From positions 1-55,829 of the forward strand of contig NZ_JAHZPU010000012.1 of the NCBI RefSeq assembly GCF_019929575.1: 55,829 bases of DNA, written 5' to 3'. A model generated the notes under the pieces. That model had not been told where the DNA came from, made no database searches, and was given only the letters and a program-made list of their open reading frames with translations. The DNA is from Streptococcus infantis (GTDB lineage: Bacteria > Bacillota > Bacilli > Lactobacillales > Streptococcaceae). A program made the translations under genes and the position numbers. Below are positions 33,576 through 42,930 of this stretch, one piece after another; positions within the stretch are counted from its first letter, which is position 1; the number at the start of each line of letters is the position of its first letter.

Positions 33576-33622
33576 GCTGAGTGAGCTTTTTCCACTCTTA
33601 GAAAAGTAAAAGGAGATTTGCA

Positions 33623-34678
33623 GTGTATCTTGCAATCAAGGAAATTTTAAAAAATAAACTTCGTTATAGTTTGATTTTAACGACGATCTTTCTTATAGCG
33701 TTTATGGTCTTTTTTATGACAAGTTTAGCTCTGGGGCTTGTTAGAAATAATAGAGCAGCCGTGGATAATTGGCAAGCGACAGGAATTGTTTTATCAGATT
33801 ATGCAAATGATAATCTGACAGCATCCTTTATTCCAGAAAAGAATTATAAGGATCAGATTTCCGAAGATGCAGCACCTTTGGGGTATATGTTTGCGGTGAC
33901 CAATCTCGTCAATGATAGTGGGAAGGTAAACATCTCTATTTTTGCACAAGATTGGGACAGTTTTATCTCTCCTTCCTTGATTGAGGGACATTATCCAGAA
34001 AGTGACAATGAAGTTGTCGTGGATCAGTCTTTAGAAAACTATGGAATAAAACTTGGTGATGCCATTCAACTGAATGGAAGTGAAAATTCTTATACAATCG
34101 TTGGACTTACGAAAGGGAATAAATTTTTTACAGAACCTGTAGTATTTACAAATTTGACTAACTATTGGACTTTGCAAGGTAGTCTGAATGCAGGTCGCTC
34201 GATTTCTGCTTTGGTCTTAAAAAATGATGTTCAGCTATCTGCTGATGGTTTAAGTCAATTAACCATTCAAAACATGATTGCCCATATTCCGGGCTACACA
34301 CCTCAAGTAAACGTATTTTCAGGCATGATTTTAGCGATGATTATCATATCAGGTCTTATTATTGGTATTTTTATTTATATTATTACCATTCAAAAACTAG
34401 GCCTCTATGGAATTATGAGAGCCCAAGGAATTCAGGTTAAAACTATTGTTTGGTCGCTTTTTTGTCAAATTATATTGCTGGCAGGTTTTGGGATCGGTCT
34501 AGCATTATTGGCAATTGTAGCTGTCATCCTTGTTTTACCTGCAACCTTCGTTTTTTATCCAAGTTGGTTAGCATATTTAGGATTGAGTTTGGGAATTTGC
34601 TTGATGGCATTACTTGGAGGAGTAATTTCTCTCCCTCGTTTGCTCAAAGTTGATCCAATAACGGCTATTGCAGAATGA
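33623..34678 (+). CDS. ABC transporter permease, FtsX/HrtB-like (GTG start)
   Basis: The 351-residue permease has one N-terminal helix (about 13-38), an extracellular domain (about 40-230) and three C-terminal helices, the single-FtsX-domain plan of HrtB-type exporters. The cytoplasmic loop LYGIMRAQGIQVKTI is the coupling segment. The GTG start is supported by AAAGGAG 7 bases upstream. The cargo is unknown; HrtAB exports haem in related bacteria, but other members export peptides or antibiotics. It is followed by its ATPase gene 13 bases downstream. Confidence 0.8.
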   Translation: MYLAIKEILKNKLRYSLILTTIFLIAFMVFFMTSLALGLVRNNRAAVDNWQATGIVLSDYANDNLTASFIPEKNYKDQISEDAAPLGYMFAVTNLVNDSGKVNISIFAQDWDSFISPSLIEGHYPESDNEVVVDQSLENYGIKLGDAIQLNGSENSYTIVGLTKGNKFFTEPVVFTNLTNYWTLQGSLNAGRSISALVLKNDVQLSADGLSQLTIQNMIAHIPGYTPQVNVFSGMILAMIIISGLIIGIFIYIITIQKLGLYGIMRAQGIQVKTIVWSLFCQIILLAGFGIGLALLAIVAVILVLPATFVFYPSWLAYLGLSLGICLMALLGGVISLPRLLKVDPITAIAE

Positions 34679-34691
34679 TAAGGAGACTTAT

Positions 34692-35372
34692 ATGACACCA
34701 TTGATAGAAATGAAGCAAGTGACGAAAAGTTACGGAGAAGGAAAGATGAAAGTCGTTGCACTACACGAGACGAACTTTCAACTAAATGCTGGTGAATTTG
34801 TTGCCATAGTTGGTCCTTCTGGATCTGGTAAAACAACCTTTTTGACCACCTTAGGGCAGTTGCAGGAGCCTTCAGGTGGGAAGATTTTAGTAAAGGGAAC
34901 AGAAACGGGTAATTTGACTGAAAAAGAGAAAACAGATCTTCGATTTAAGGAATTTGGTTTTATTTTACAGGCTTCAAATTTGATTCCTTTTTTAACCGTT
35001 AAGGAACAATTAGACCTAATTGATCGACTAGATAAAGACAAATCTTCGAAAAGTGACCGTCAAGAGTTATTTGATTTGTTGGACCTGAACAAAGTTCAAA
35101 ATCATTATCCAAAGGCCTTATCTGGGGGAGAACGTCAACGAGCAGCAATTGCCAGAGCACTCTATAACAATCCCAGCATCGTACTTGCTGACGAACCAAC
35201 GGCTAGTCTTGATACCCAAAGAGCCTACCAAGTGACGGATATGCTGGCTTCAATTGCCCATGAGCAGGGAAGAGGAGTGGTAATGATTACTCATGACACC
35301 AGACTTCTCGATAAGGTCGATCGTGTCTTTATCATGAATGATGGTCACCTTGTTGAAGAAATACAAGCATAA
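34692..35372 (+). CDS. ABC transporter ATPase partner (HrtA/LolD-like)
   Basis: The 226-residue ATPase has Walker A GPSGSGKTT (41-49), Q-loop in ILQASNLIPF, signature LSGGERQRAAIARAL, Walker B IVLADEPTASLD and switch MITHD. I use ATG 34692 (SD AAGGAG, 8 bases upstream); the in-frame ATG at 34668 lies inside the permease gene without SD. It forms a two-gene exporter with the preceding permease. The terminator follows at once. Confidence 0.88.
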   Translation: MTPLIEMKQVTKSYGEGKMKVVALHETNFQLNAGEFVAIVGPSGSGKTTFLTTLGQLQEPSGGKILVKGTETGNLTEKEKTDLRFKEFGFILQASNLIPFLTVKEQLDLIDRLDKDKSSKSDRQELFDLLDLNKVQNHYPKALSGGERQRAAIARALYNNPSIVLADEPTASLDTQRAYQVTDMLASIAHEQGRGVVMITHDTRLLDKVDRVFIMNDGHLVEEIQA

Positions 35373-35380
35373 AAGAATAT

Positions 35381-35420
35381 AAAGTGAACTGTAGTAAAGG
35401 TGGTTCACTTTTCTTTTTCT
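35381..35420 (+). terminator. Terminator of the two-gene ABC transporter
   Basis: AAAGTGAAC / GTTCACTTT stem, then TTCTTTTTC. Confidence 0.75.
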
Positions 35421-35528
35421 AATACTCTTCGAAAATCAAATTCAAACCACGTCAGCTTCACCTTGTCGTACTCAAGTACAGCCTGCGGCTAGCTTCCTAG
35501 TTTGCTCTTTGATTTTCATTGAGTATAA
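35421..35528. repeat. BOX element (boxA-boxC, no boxB)
   Basis: The left part (ATACTCTTCGAAAATCAAA ... CCACGTCAGCTTCACCTTG) matches boxA and the right part (CTGCGGCTAGCTTCCTAG ... TTTTCATTGAGTATA) matches boxC of pneumococcal BOX repeats. The 45-bp boxB units are absent. The ends are complementary and would form a hairpin RNA. BOX elements are restricted to the pneumococcus and its close relatives, which supports the species group. Confidence 0.85.
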
Positions 35529-35593
35529 AAGTGAGGGGGAAAAACTAACTTTTCTTAAAAAATAGATTGCCCATAGCTGATTTTTCAGAAATA

Positions 35594-35602
35594 TGGTATA
35601 AT
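35594..35602 (+). promoter_or_regulatory. Extended -10 promoter, probably giving a leaderless mRNA
   Basis: TGG-TATAAT (box at 35597-35602). The ATG of the U32-family gene begins 7 bases later, at the expected transcription start. No SD can fit between them. Confidence 0.65.
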
Positions 35603-35609
35603 TTTTCTT

Positions 35610-36539
35610 ATGGAAAAGATTATTATTACAGCAACTGCTGAAAGCATTGAACAAGTAAAAGAATTACTAGAGGCGGGAGTTGACCGCATCTATGTTGGTG
35701 AGAAAGATTTTGGACTTCGCCTACCAAAGACTTTTTCTTATGATGAACTGAGAACCATCGCTGGTCTGGTTCATGATGCAGGTAAGGAATTGATCGTAGC
35801 GGTCAATGCTCTTATGCATCAGGATATGATGGATCGTATCAAACCCTTTCTTGATTTCTTGGAAGAAATTAAAACAGACTACATTACTGTTGGGGATGCG
35901 GGTGTTTTTTATGTTGTCAATCGCGATGGTTATTCTTTTAAAACCATCTATGATGCCTCAACCATGGTAACTAGCAGCCGTCAGATCAATTTCTGGGGAC
36001 AAAAGGCTGGCGCTTCAGAGGCAGTATTGGCTCGTGAAATTCCATCAGCTGAACTCTTTAAAATGCCTGAAATTTTGGAAATTCCTGCTGAAATTTTGGT
36101 CTATGGAGCAAGTGTTATCCACCACTCTAAGCGTCCACTCTTGCAGAATTACTATAATTTTACTCAGATTGATGATGAAAAAACACGTCAACGCGACCTC
36201 TTCTTAGCAGAGCCTAGTGATCCAGATAGCCATTACTCAATTTTTGAAGACAATCATGGAACTCACATTTTTGCCAATAACGACCTCGATTTGATGACCA
36301 AATTGCCAGAGTTGGTAGAGCATGGTTTCACTCATTGGAAACTAGAGGGACTTTATACTCCAGGGCAAGATTTTGTTGAGATTGCAAAACTCTTCATCCA
36401 AGCCCGTAGCTTGATTCAAGAGGGAAGCTTTACGCATGACCAAGCCTTCTTGTTGGATGAGCAAGTCCGTAAACTCCATCCAAAAAATCGTTTCCTTGAC
36501 ACAGGATTTTATGATTACGATCCTGACATGGTTAAGTAA
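35610..36539 (+). CDS. U32-family protein, TrhP1/YrrN-like (tRNA hydroxylation)
   Basis: This 309-residue TIM-barrel-like protein matches the short U32 type (as Bacillus YrrN) by length and by segments such as GVDRIYVGEKDFGLR, LIVAVNALMHQ and HWKLEGLYTPG. Although called peptidase U32, members of this kind act with a longer partner (YrrO) in forming 5-hydroxyuridine at tRNA position 34. The partner is not in this window. The ATG at 35610 lies 7 bases after an extended -10 box, so the message is probably leaderless. Its own terminator follows. Confidence 0.82.
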   Translation: MEKIIITATAESIEQVKELLEAGVDRIYVGEKDFGLRLPKTFSYDELRTIAGLVHDAGKELIVAVNALMHQDMMDRIKPFLDFLEEIKTDYITVGDAGVFYVVNRDGYSFKTIYDASTMVTSSRQINFWGQKAGASEAVLAREIPSAELFKMPEILEIPAEILVYGASVIHHSKRPLLQNYYNFTQIDDEKTRQRDLFLAEPSDPDSHYSIFEDNHGTHIFANNDLDLMTKLPELVEHGFTHWKLEGLYTPGQDFVEIAKLFIQARSLIQEGSFTHDQAFLLDEQVRKLHPKNRFLDTGFYDYDPDMVK

Positions 36540-36544
36540 GAATC

Positions 36545-36574
36545 AAAAACCCGAAATAAAATGTTCGGGTTTTT
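36545..36574 (+). terminator. Terminator of the U32-family gene
   Basis: AAAAACCCGAA / TTCGGGTTTTT, right after the stop codon. Confidence 0.88.
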
Positions 36575-36605
36575 CTAGTGCAAGGATGAATTTAAAGCGT
36601 ATTCA

Positions 36606-36614
36606 TGTTATAAT
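36606..36614 (+). promoter_or_regulatory. rpiA-deoB operon promoter
   Basis: TGT-TATAAT (box 36609-36614, extended -10), 30 bases before the GTG of rpiA, with SD GGAGG between. Confidence 0.65.
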
Positions 36615-36644
36615 AAAAGTAGCTTTTTGTTTGGAGGTGTTTAA

Positions 36645-37328
36645 GTGGAAAATCTGAAAAAAATAGCAGGCATCAAGGCTGCTGAGTTCGTAACCGACGG
36701 AATGGTTGTAGGACTTGGAACAGGCTCGACTGCCTATTATTTCGTAGAGGAGATCGGACGTAGAATTAAAGAAGAAGGACTTCAAATTACAGCCGTAACG
36801 ACCTCGAGTGTAACGACAAAACAGGCACAAGGATTGAATATCCCACTTAAGTCGATTGACGAGGTGGATGAGGTTGATGTGACTGTTGATGGAGCTGATG
36901 AGGTAGATCGCCAGTTTAATGGTATCAAAGGAGGCGGTGGTGCGCTTCTAATGGAAAAAGTAGTTGCGACACCAACCAAACAGTATATCTGGGTGGTAGA
37001 TGAGAGCAAAATGGTTGAGAAACTCGGCGCTTTCAATCTACCTGTCGAAGTTGTCCAATACGGAGCAGAACAGGTTTTCCGTCGTTTTGAAAAAGCTGGT
37101 TATAAGCCAAGTTTTCGTGAAAAAGATGGCCAACGTTTTGTGACGGATATGAAAAATTTCATCATTGATCTTGATTTAGGTGTTATTGAAGATCCGATTG
37201 CTTTTGGTCATCAACTGGATCTTCAGGTCGGTATTGTTGAGCACGGTTTATTTAATCAAATGGTTGATAAAGTGATTGTAGCAGGGCAAGCTGGCGTTCA
37301 GGTTTTAACTTCAACAAAAGGAAAATAA
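36645..37328 (+). CDS. rpiA: Ribose-5-phosphate isomerase A (GTG start)
   Basis: The 227-residue enzyme interconverts ribose 5-phosphate and ribulose 5-phosphate. Family motifs are in order: [14 protein letters not shown] (about 24-37, phosphate loop), DGADEVD (about 84-90), KGGGGAL (about 95-101) with catalytic residues, and the C-terminal GIVEHGLF. The start GTG has SD GGAGG 7 bases upstream. It begins an operon with deoB, DUF1697 and punA and so links ribose released from nucleosides with the pentose phosphate pathway. Confidence 0.96.
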   Translation: MENLKKIAGIKAAEFVTDGMVVGLGTGSTAYYFVEEIGRRIKEEGLQITAVTTSSVTTKQAQGLNIPLKSIDEVDEVDVTVDGADEVDRQFNGIKGGGGALLMEKVVATPTKQYIWVVDESKMVEKLGAFNLPVEVVQYGAEQVFRRFEKAGYKPSFREKDGQRFVTDMKNFIIDLDLGVIEDPIAFGHQLDLQVGIVEHGLFNQMVDKVIVAGQAGVQVLTSTKGK

Positions 37329-37340
37329 AGGAGACAAACG

Positions 37341-38552
37341 ATGTCAAAATTTAAACGTATTCATTTGGTAGTGCTCGATTCTGTAGGAATCGGTGCAGCA
37401 CCAGATGCTAATAACTTCGTCAATGCAGGGGTTCCAGATGGAGCATCTGATACACTAGGCCATATTTCAAAATCAGTTGGTTTGAATGTTCCTAACATGG
37501 CTAAAATTGGTCTTGGGAATATTGAACGTGAAACAGCACTAAAAACGGTTCCAGTAGAGGAAAATCCTAGCGGTTACTACACTAAACTTGAGGAAGTGTC
37601 ATTAGGTAAAGACACTATGACCGGTCACTGGGAAATCATGGGACTCAACATTACGGAGCCTTTCGATACTTTCTGGAACGGATTCCCAGAAGAAATCCTT
37701 ACAAAGATTGAAGAATTCTCAGGTCGTAAAGTAATCCGTGAAGCAAATAAACCATACTCAGGAACTGCTGTTATCGATGATTTTGGACCACGCCAAATGG
37801 AAACAGGCGAGTTGATTATCTACACATCTGCTGACCCAGTTCTTCAAATTGCGGCCCACGAAGACATCATTCCTTTAGATGAACTTTATCGTATCTGTGA
37901 ATACGCTCGTTCGATTACATTGGAACGTCCAGCTCTTCTAGGTCGTATCATTGCACGTCCTTATGTTGGCGAGCCTGGAAACTTCACACGTACTGCAAAT
38001 CGTCGTGATTTGGCTGTATCACCATTTGCGCCGACTGTTTTGGACAAGTTGAACGAATCTGGTATTGATACCTATGCGGTTGGTAAGATCAACGATATCT
38101 TCAACGGTGCTGGTATTAACCACGATATGGGCCACAATAAGTCAAATAGCCACGGAATTGATACACTTTTGACAACAATGGGCCTTACTGAGTTTGAAAA
38201 AGGATTCTCATTCACTAACTTGGTCGACTTTGATGCCCTTTACGGTCACCGCCGTGATCCACATGGTTACCGCGATTGTTTGCATGAGTTTGATGAACGT
38301 TTGCCAGAGCTTATCGCTGCTATGAGAGAAGATGATTTACTCATGATTACTGCAGACCATGGTAATGACCCTACTTATGCTGGTACAGATCATACTCGTG
38401 AATACATTCCACTTTTGGCCTACAGCCCATCACTAAAAGGAAATGGACACCTACCAATCGGTCATTTTGCTGATATTTCTGCGACAATCGCTGATAACTT
38501 TGGCGTTGATAAGGCTATGATTGGTGAAAGCTTCTTAGATAAATTGGTTTAA
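37341..38552 (+). CDS. deoB: Phosphopentomutase
   Basis: The 403-residue enzyme moves phosphate between C1 and C5 of (deoxy)ribose, the step after nucleoside phosphorolysis. It is an alkaline-phosphatase-like metalloenzyme: [12 protein letters not shown] near residue 12 (metal Asp), catalytic Thr in [13 protein letters not shown] (near 93), and metal ligands in DHGNDP and [11 protein letters not shown] near the C-terminus. Thirteen bases after rpiA with AAAGGAG before the ATG. Two bases separate it from the next gene, so the operon is tight. Confidence 0.97.
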   Translation: MSKFKRIHLVVLDSVGIGAAPDANNFVNAGVPDGASDTLGHISKSVGLNVPNMAKIGLGNIERETALKTVPVEENPSGYYTKLEEVSLGKDTMTGHWEIMGLNITEPFDTFWNGFPEEILTKIEEFSGRKVIREANKPYSGTAVIDDFGPRQMETGELIIYTSADPVLQIAAHEDIIPLDELYRICEYARSITLERPALLGRIIARPYVGEPGNFTRTANRRDLAVSPFAPTVLDKLNESGIDTYAVGKINDIFNGAGINHDMGHNKSNSHGIDTLLTTMGLTEFEKGFSFTNLVDFDALYGHRRDPHGYRDCLHEFDERLPELIAAMREDDLLMITADHGNDPTYAGTDHTREYIPLLAYSPSLKGNGHLPIGHFADISATIADNFGVDKAMIGESFLDKLV

Positions 38553-38553
38553 G

Positions 38554-39114
38554 ATGACTCGCTTTGCATTACTGGTTAGAGGGATCAATGTCGGTGGAAA
38601 ACATAAGGTGGTTATGGCCCAGCTTCGTCAAGAATTGACAGAGTTGGGATTAGAAACTGTTGAAACCTACATCAATAGTGGCAATATTTTCTTTGATACA
38701 AGTATCTCGAAGACTCAACTAGTGGAGATCTTACAGGCTTTCTTTGACAAGCATTATCCATTTATCCAACATTTTTCCTTGTTAAGTCAGGAAGACTACG
38801 AAGAGGAGCTTAGAACTCTTCCGGAATGGTGGTTCCAAGAAATGGCTCGAAAGGATGTTCTCTTTTATACTGAGGGACTGGATATCAAGCAAGTCATTGA
38901 GAAAGTCGAAAGTATGGAACTGGTAGATGAAGTGCTTCATTTCGGGAAACTGGGAATATTCTGGGGCAAATTCTCAGAAGCAACCTATAGCAAAACAGCC
39001 TATCACAAGTACCTACTTAAGATGCCTTTCTATTGTAATATTACTATTCGAAATGCAAAAACCTTTGACAAAATCGGTCAATTTTTAAAAGATTATGAAG
39101 GAGACAGACAATGA
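38554..39114 (+). CDS. DUF1697 family protein
   Basis: The 186-residue protein has the family start FALLVRGINVGGKHKVVMAQL and YINSGNIFFDT. The fold is a two-layer alpha/beta domain of unknown function, common in Firmicutes. It is enclosed in a nucleoside-salvage operon (2 bases after deoB, 4-base overlap with punA), so a role linked to nucleosides is possible but unproven. No catalytic motif is evident. Confidence 0.82.
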   Translation: MTRFALLVRGINVGGKHKVVMAQLRQELTELGLETVETYINSGNIFFDTSISKTQLVEILQAFFDKHYPFIQHFSLLSQEDYEEELRTLPEWWFQEMARKDVLFYTEGLDIKQVIEKVESMELVDEVLHFGKLGIFWGKFSEATYSKTAYHKYLLKMPFYCNITIRNAKTFDKIGQFLKDYEGDRQ

Positions 39115-39920
39115 CATTATTAGCAAAAATCAATGAAACAGCTGCTTTCTTAAAAGAAAAGGGAGTAGAAGCACCAGAGTTCGGCTTGATTCTTGGATCA
39201 GGACTTGGCGAACTTGCTGAAGAAATCGAAAATCCAGTTGTGGTAGACTATGCTGAGATTCCAAACTGGGGACGTTCTACTGTTGTTGGACACGCTGGAA
39301 AATTGGTTTACGGTGAGCTTGCAGGACGTAAAGTTTTAGCCCTTCAAGGACGTTTCCATTTCTATGAAGGAAATCCGCTGGAAGTTGTTACTTTCCCAGT
39401 TCGTGTTATGAAAGTCTTGGGCTGTGAAGGTGTTCTTGTAACTAACGCTGCTGGTGGTATCGGCTATGGACCTGGTACCTTGATGGCTATCAGTGACCAC
39501 ATCAACATGACTGGTCAAAACCCATTGATTGGTGAAAATTTGGATGAGTTTGGTCCTCGCTTCCCTGATATGTCTAAAGCTTATACTCCAGCCTACCGCG
39601 AAATCGCCCACAAAGTAGCTGACAAACTTGGTATCAAGCTTGATGAAGGTGTTTATATCGGTGTTACTGGTCCAACTTATGAAACACCAGCAGAAATTCG
39701 TGCCTATAAGACACTGGGAGCAGATGCAGTTGGTATGTCTACGGTTCCTGAAGTTATCATTGCGGCTCACTCTGGCTTGAAAGTTCTGGGAATTTCATGT
39801 ATTACTAACTTTGCTGCTGGTTTCCAAGAAGAGCTCAACCATGAAGAAGTGGTAGAAGTCACTGAGCGCGTTAAAGGAGACTTCAAAGGCTTGCTTAAAG
39901 CGATTCTTGCTGAATTGTAA
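39111..39920 (+). CDS. punA: Purine-nucleoside phosphorylase, trimeric (PNP-I)
   Basis: The 269-residue enzyme splits guanosine/inosine and their deoxy forms with phosphate. Seen: phosphate loop LGSGLGELAEEI (about 28-39), RFHFYEGNP, TNAAGGIGYG, and purine/ribose contacts in GPTYETPAEIRAYKTLGADA with VGMSTVPEV. The set marks the trimeric PunA/DeoD-I class, unlike the hexameric DeoD at 42220. SD GGAG lies before the ATG, which overlaps the previous stop (ATGA). Confidence 0.96.
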   Translation: MTLLAKINETAAFLKEKGVEAPEFGLILGSGLGELAEEIENPVVVDYAEIPNWGRSTVVGHAGKLVYGELAGRKVLALQGRFHFYEGNPLEVVTFPVRVMKVLGCEGVLVTNAAGGIGYGPGTLMAISDHINMTGQNPLIGENLDEFGPRFPDMSKAYTPAYREIAHKVADKLGIKLDEGVYIGVTGPTYETPAEIRAYKTLGADAVGMSTVPEVIIAAHSGLKVLGISCITNFAAGFQEELNHEEVVEVTERVKGDFKGLLKAILAEL

Positions 39921-39924
39921 GACT

Positions 39925-41161
39925 ATGAAAGCACGACTCCAATGTCTGCCCTACGGGTGGCGTCTGCTTTTAGCGACTGTTGCATTAGGAATAGGAACGG
40001 GTCTGGTCGGAATCGCCTGTCATTTTCTACTAGATGGCGTACAAAGGTTGGCTTTCGGCCAAGAACGATCTGATCTGCTCCAGCAATTTCAAGAAGCTGG
40101 AGGCCTTCGTAGATTTCTTGTCTTATCTGTGACAGGGATTTTGGCAGCAGGCTTCTGGTATATCCTACAAGGGCGTTATAAAATCCTTTCCATTCGAAAG
40201 CAAATTGACCTGGTTGGAGATAGAGATCCAGCGCCCCTAGCCCATCTCCTTCATGCGACTATGCAGGTTGCGATTGTCGGAGCTGGCGCTTCGGTCGGAA
40301 AAGAAGGAGCACCACGTGAGGTCGGGGCTCTTCTAGCCGGTCGCTTGGCGAAAGGTTTTTCTCTAGCCCTCAAAGAGCGAAAAGTCTTGATTTGCCTGTG
40401 GTGCTGGAGCTGGTTTAGCTGCGGTCTATCAAGTTCCCTTTGCCAGTAGTTTGTTCGTCTTTGAGACCTTAGGACTCGCCTACAGTTGGCAGAACCTTCT
40501 ACTGGTTTTGACCAGCACTTATCTGGCCACCTGGGTCGCTCAGTCCATCGTTGGTCAGGAGGCTATTTATCACCTGTTCGCAGTCTCATGGTCGGCTAGC
40601 AGTTTCTTACAGGCTATTGTGATTGCTTTCTTGGTCACTCCCTTGGCTCTGGTCTTTGCATTCCTCGCCAAGCGGGCTAGTCACAAACGGCGGAAGGATG
40701 GGACGATTCTTTGGGCTCTTCCGCTAGCCTTTCTAGTGCTGGGGGGCCTAGCAATCTTTTTCCCTATCTTTATGGGAAATGGTCAGATACTAGCGCAAGC
40801 CCTCTTGTCTAGCCAGTCGATTCCTTATCTTCCACTGGCTCTTGCAGTGAAGGGGATTCTGGTTTATCTCCTCTTGCGCAATGGTGCTTATGGGGGAACT
40901 TTGACACCATCATTTGCCTTAGGGATTGGATCTGGCTATCTAGTGACCTTGCTTTTGACTGTAGTTGGGATTCATATGGATCCTGCTCTAGGGATGTTAC
41001 TAGGAGCGACCGTCTTTTTAGGGACGACCTTAAAAGCTCCTCTGACAGCTATTGCCCTGAGCCTTGGATTTACAGGCCAAACTTGGAGTTTGACAATTCC
41101 GCTTGTACTTGCGGCTGGTCTGTCTTACGTGATTCGAAAGAGATGGGAGAAGAAACGATGA
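39925..41161 (+). pseudogene. ClC-family chloride channel/transporter, frameshifted
   Basis: The first part (39925-40393) encodes two or more membrane helices and GAGASVGKEGAPREVGALLA, the GKEGP-type selectivity motif of ClC proteins, then runs out of frame at 40449. The remaining helices (ACGAGAGLAAVYQVPFASSL ... FLGTTLKAPLTAIALSLG) lie in the next frame to 41161. The joint is the TTT at 40391-40393: one T fewer would restore a protein of about 411 residues. It should be non-functional unless the base is a sequencing error. The stop overlaps the next start by ATGA. Confidence 0.85.
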
Positions 41162-41868
41162 AGGTACATTTTGTACTGCATGAAACCTTTGAAGTGCCGG
41201 GCGCTTATCTAAAATGGGCGCAGGAGCGTGGCCATCAAGTGACCACGACCAAAGTCTATGAGAATGAAGTCTTACCAGAGACAGTGGATGAAATCGACTT
41301 CTTAATTGTGATGGGGGGACCTCAATCGCCAGATGAAGATCGAGAAGCTTTTCCATACTACGATCCTAAGGCTGAGCTTGCTTTTATAAAAGAAGCGATT
41401 ACAGCAGATATCTATATTGTTGGTGTCTGTCTTGGTGCTCAACTCTTGTCTGTTGCTTATGGCGCAGAGTATGAACATAGTCCAGAGCGTGAGATTGGTG
41501 TTTTTCCAATAATGCTAACTGAAGCTGGATTAAAAGACGATCATGTCAAAGTTTTTGGACAAACTTTAAATACCGGCCACTGGCATGGAGATATGCCAGG
41601 TTTGACAAAGAATGCTGTCGTCCTTGCGACCAGTCAAGGTTGTCCACGTCAGATTATTCGCTTTAGTCCTAAACACTATGCCTTCCAAGCTCATTTGGAA
41701 TTTGATCCAGAAGCAGTAGAGCTCTTAATTGCTGCGGATGGTGAAGAAGTTTTGGAAGAACAAAGCAAGAATTTGACTTATGTTCAAAAGCCTGAAGCTA
41801 TTCGTGCATATGATTATCAAGAAATGAATGCAAAACTCTATGCATTTTTGGATTCATTAACAAATTAA
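41158..41868 (+). CDS. Class I glutamine amidotransferase-like protein
   Basis: The 236-residue alpha/beta protein has the class I GATase nucleophile elbow GVCLGAQLLS (Cys near residue 87), LIVMGGPQSPDED upstream, and the His in FQAHLEFDPE near residue 182 with the Glu two residues on. It may be GuaA-like in fold but lacks a synthase domain; the substrate is unknown. The start ATG 41158 overlaps the ClC stop codon. An upstream in-frame extension to 41083 lies inside the ClC gene and is unlikely. Confidence 0.85.
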   Translation: MKVHFVLHETFEVPGAYLKWAQERGHQVTTTKVYENEVLPETVDEIDFLIVMGGPQSPDEDREAFPYYDPKAELAFIKEAITADIYIVGVCLGAQLLSVAYGAEYEHSPEREIGVFPIMLTEAGLKDDHVKVFGQTLNTGHWHGDMPGLTKNAVVLATSQGCPRQIIRFSPKHYAFQAHLEFDPEAVELLIAADGEEVLEEQSKNLTYVQKPEAIRAYDYQEMNAKLYAFLDSLTN

Positions 41869-41873
41869 AAATA

Positions 41874-42219
41874 ATAGAAAGGTAGAGCGTGTGTTCTAAT
41901 TTGAACACGAGCGGAAAGCTTTTCTAATTACTCAATTAAAAAAGAAAGGATGGGTTAACCGTATTAGCTGAACTGAATACGGACGGAGAACTGTGTAAAA
42001 AAGATAAACTGTCTAGCATTTACAATGCGTCGCCAGTTTCCTATTTTTACTTTGTTCTCTGTCGCCTGTCTTGTATATCAAAAAGAAAGGTAGAGCATGT
42101 GTTCAGATTTGAACACGAGCGGAAAGCTCGGAAAATAGATAATCTGACTGAGAAATCAGGATTTCTCGTCAGATTCCTAATTTTCAATCGCTTTCTGGTC
42201 GCTCTTTGTATCATAAACT
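41874..42219 (+). promoter_or_regulatory. Structured leader of deoD with three related modules
   Basis: This 350-base gap holds no conventional gene. Modules begin AGAAAGG at 41876, 41943 and 42084, each followed by a hairpin and CGGA(A/G)A. The first and third are 42/45 identical and contain GTGTTC-loop-GAACAC. The second and third also share a following hairpin and the tail CAG(T/A)TTCCTA ... GTCGC ... TTGTAT. Modules 1 and 3 can encode MCSNLNTSGKLF and MCSDLNTSGKLGK from GTG/ATG after the SD-like AGAAAGG. I recognise no riboswitch class. Control of deoD is inferred from position. Confidence 0.6.
42096..42137 (+). CDS. Possible leader peptide MCSDLNTSGKLGK
   Basis: ATG 42096 lies 5 bases after AGAAAGG and encodes 13 residues to TAG 42137. 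A sister frame, GTG 41889 to TAA 41927, encodes MCSNLNTSGKLF. Between the two, one difference swaps GTG for ATG, one is a silent serine change and one gives N/D, a pattern compatible with translation. Too short to be sure. Confidence 0.3.
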
Positions 42220-42930
42220 ATGTCTATCCATATTGCTGCTAAGCAGGGTGAAATTGCTGATAAAATTCTTCTTCCTGGGGATCCTCTTCGTGCGAAGTTT
42301 ATCGCTGAGAATTTTCTTGAAGACGCTGTATGCTTCAATGAAGTCCGTAACATGTTTGGTTACACTGGAACTTACAAGGGCCATCGTGTATCTGTCATGG
42401 GAACAGGGATGGGAATGCCATCAATCTCCATCTATGCGCGTGAATTGATTGTCGATTACGGTGTGAAGAAATTGATCCGTGTCGGAACTGCTGGTTCTTT
42501 GAATGAGGATGTTCATGTCCGTGAATTGGTCTTGGCGCAAGCAGCTGCTACCAACTCAAACATCATCCGTAACGACTGGCCTCAATACGATTTTCCTCAA
42601 ATTGCTAGCTTTGATTTGCTAGATAAAGCCTACCATATTGCCAAAGACCTCGGCATGACTACTCACGTAGGAAATGTTTTGTCATCAGATGTCTTTTACT
42701 CAAACTACTTTGAAAAGAACATTGAGCTTGGTAAGTGGGGAGTAAAAGCGGTGGAGATGGAAGCAGCAGCCCTTTACTATCTTGCTGCCCAACACCATGT
42801 TGATGCCCTTGCTATCATGACTATTTCAGATAGTTTGGTTAACCCAGAAGAAGACACTACAGCTGAAGAACGTCAAAATACTTTCACAGATATGATGAAG
42901 GTTGGTCTAGAGACCTTGATTGCAGACTAA
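42220..42930 (+). CDS. deoD: Purine-nucleoside phosphorylase, hexameric
   Basis: The 236-residue enzyme phosphorolyses adenosine, inosine and deoxy forms. Motifs: [13 protein letters not shown] (phosphate, about 20-32), [33 protein letters not shown] and the catalytic Asp in TISDSLV near residue 204. This is the DeoD (hexamer) class, complementing PunA. ATG 42220 is fixed by homology (MSIHIAA), yet no SD precedes it; the AGAAAGG sites lie far upstream. Translation may depend on the leader or on a very short mRNA from TATCAT at 42209-42214. Confidence 0.95.
   Translation: MSIHIAAKQGEIADKILLPGDPLRAKFIAENFLEDAVCFNEVRNMFGYTGTYKGHRVSVMGTGMGMPSISIYARELIVDYGVKKLIRVGTAGSLNEDVHVRELVLAQAAATNSNIIRNDWPQYDFPQIASFDLLDKAYHIAKDLGMTTHVGNVLSSDVFYSNYFEKNIELGKWGVKAVEMEAAALYYLAAQHHVDALAIMTISDSLVNPEEDTTAEERQNTFTDMMKVGLETLIAD

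Noticed and set aside
41083..41157. 25-residue extension of the amidotransferase
   Set aside because: It lies wholly inside the ClC gene in another frame; ATG 41158 fits the usual ATGA coupling and the family start.
42206..42448. 80-residue frame overlapping the start of deoD
   Set aside because: It is out of frame with a well-conserved gene and has no SD or family resemblance.
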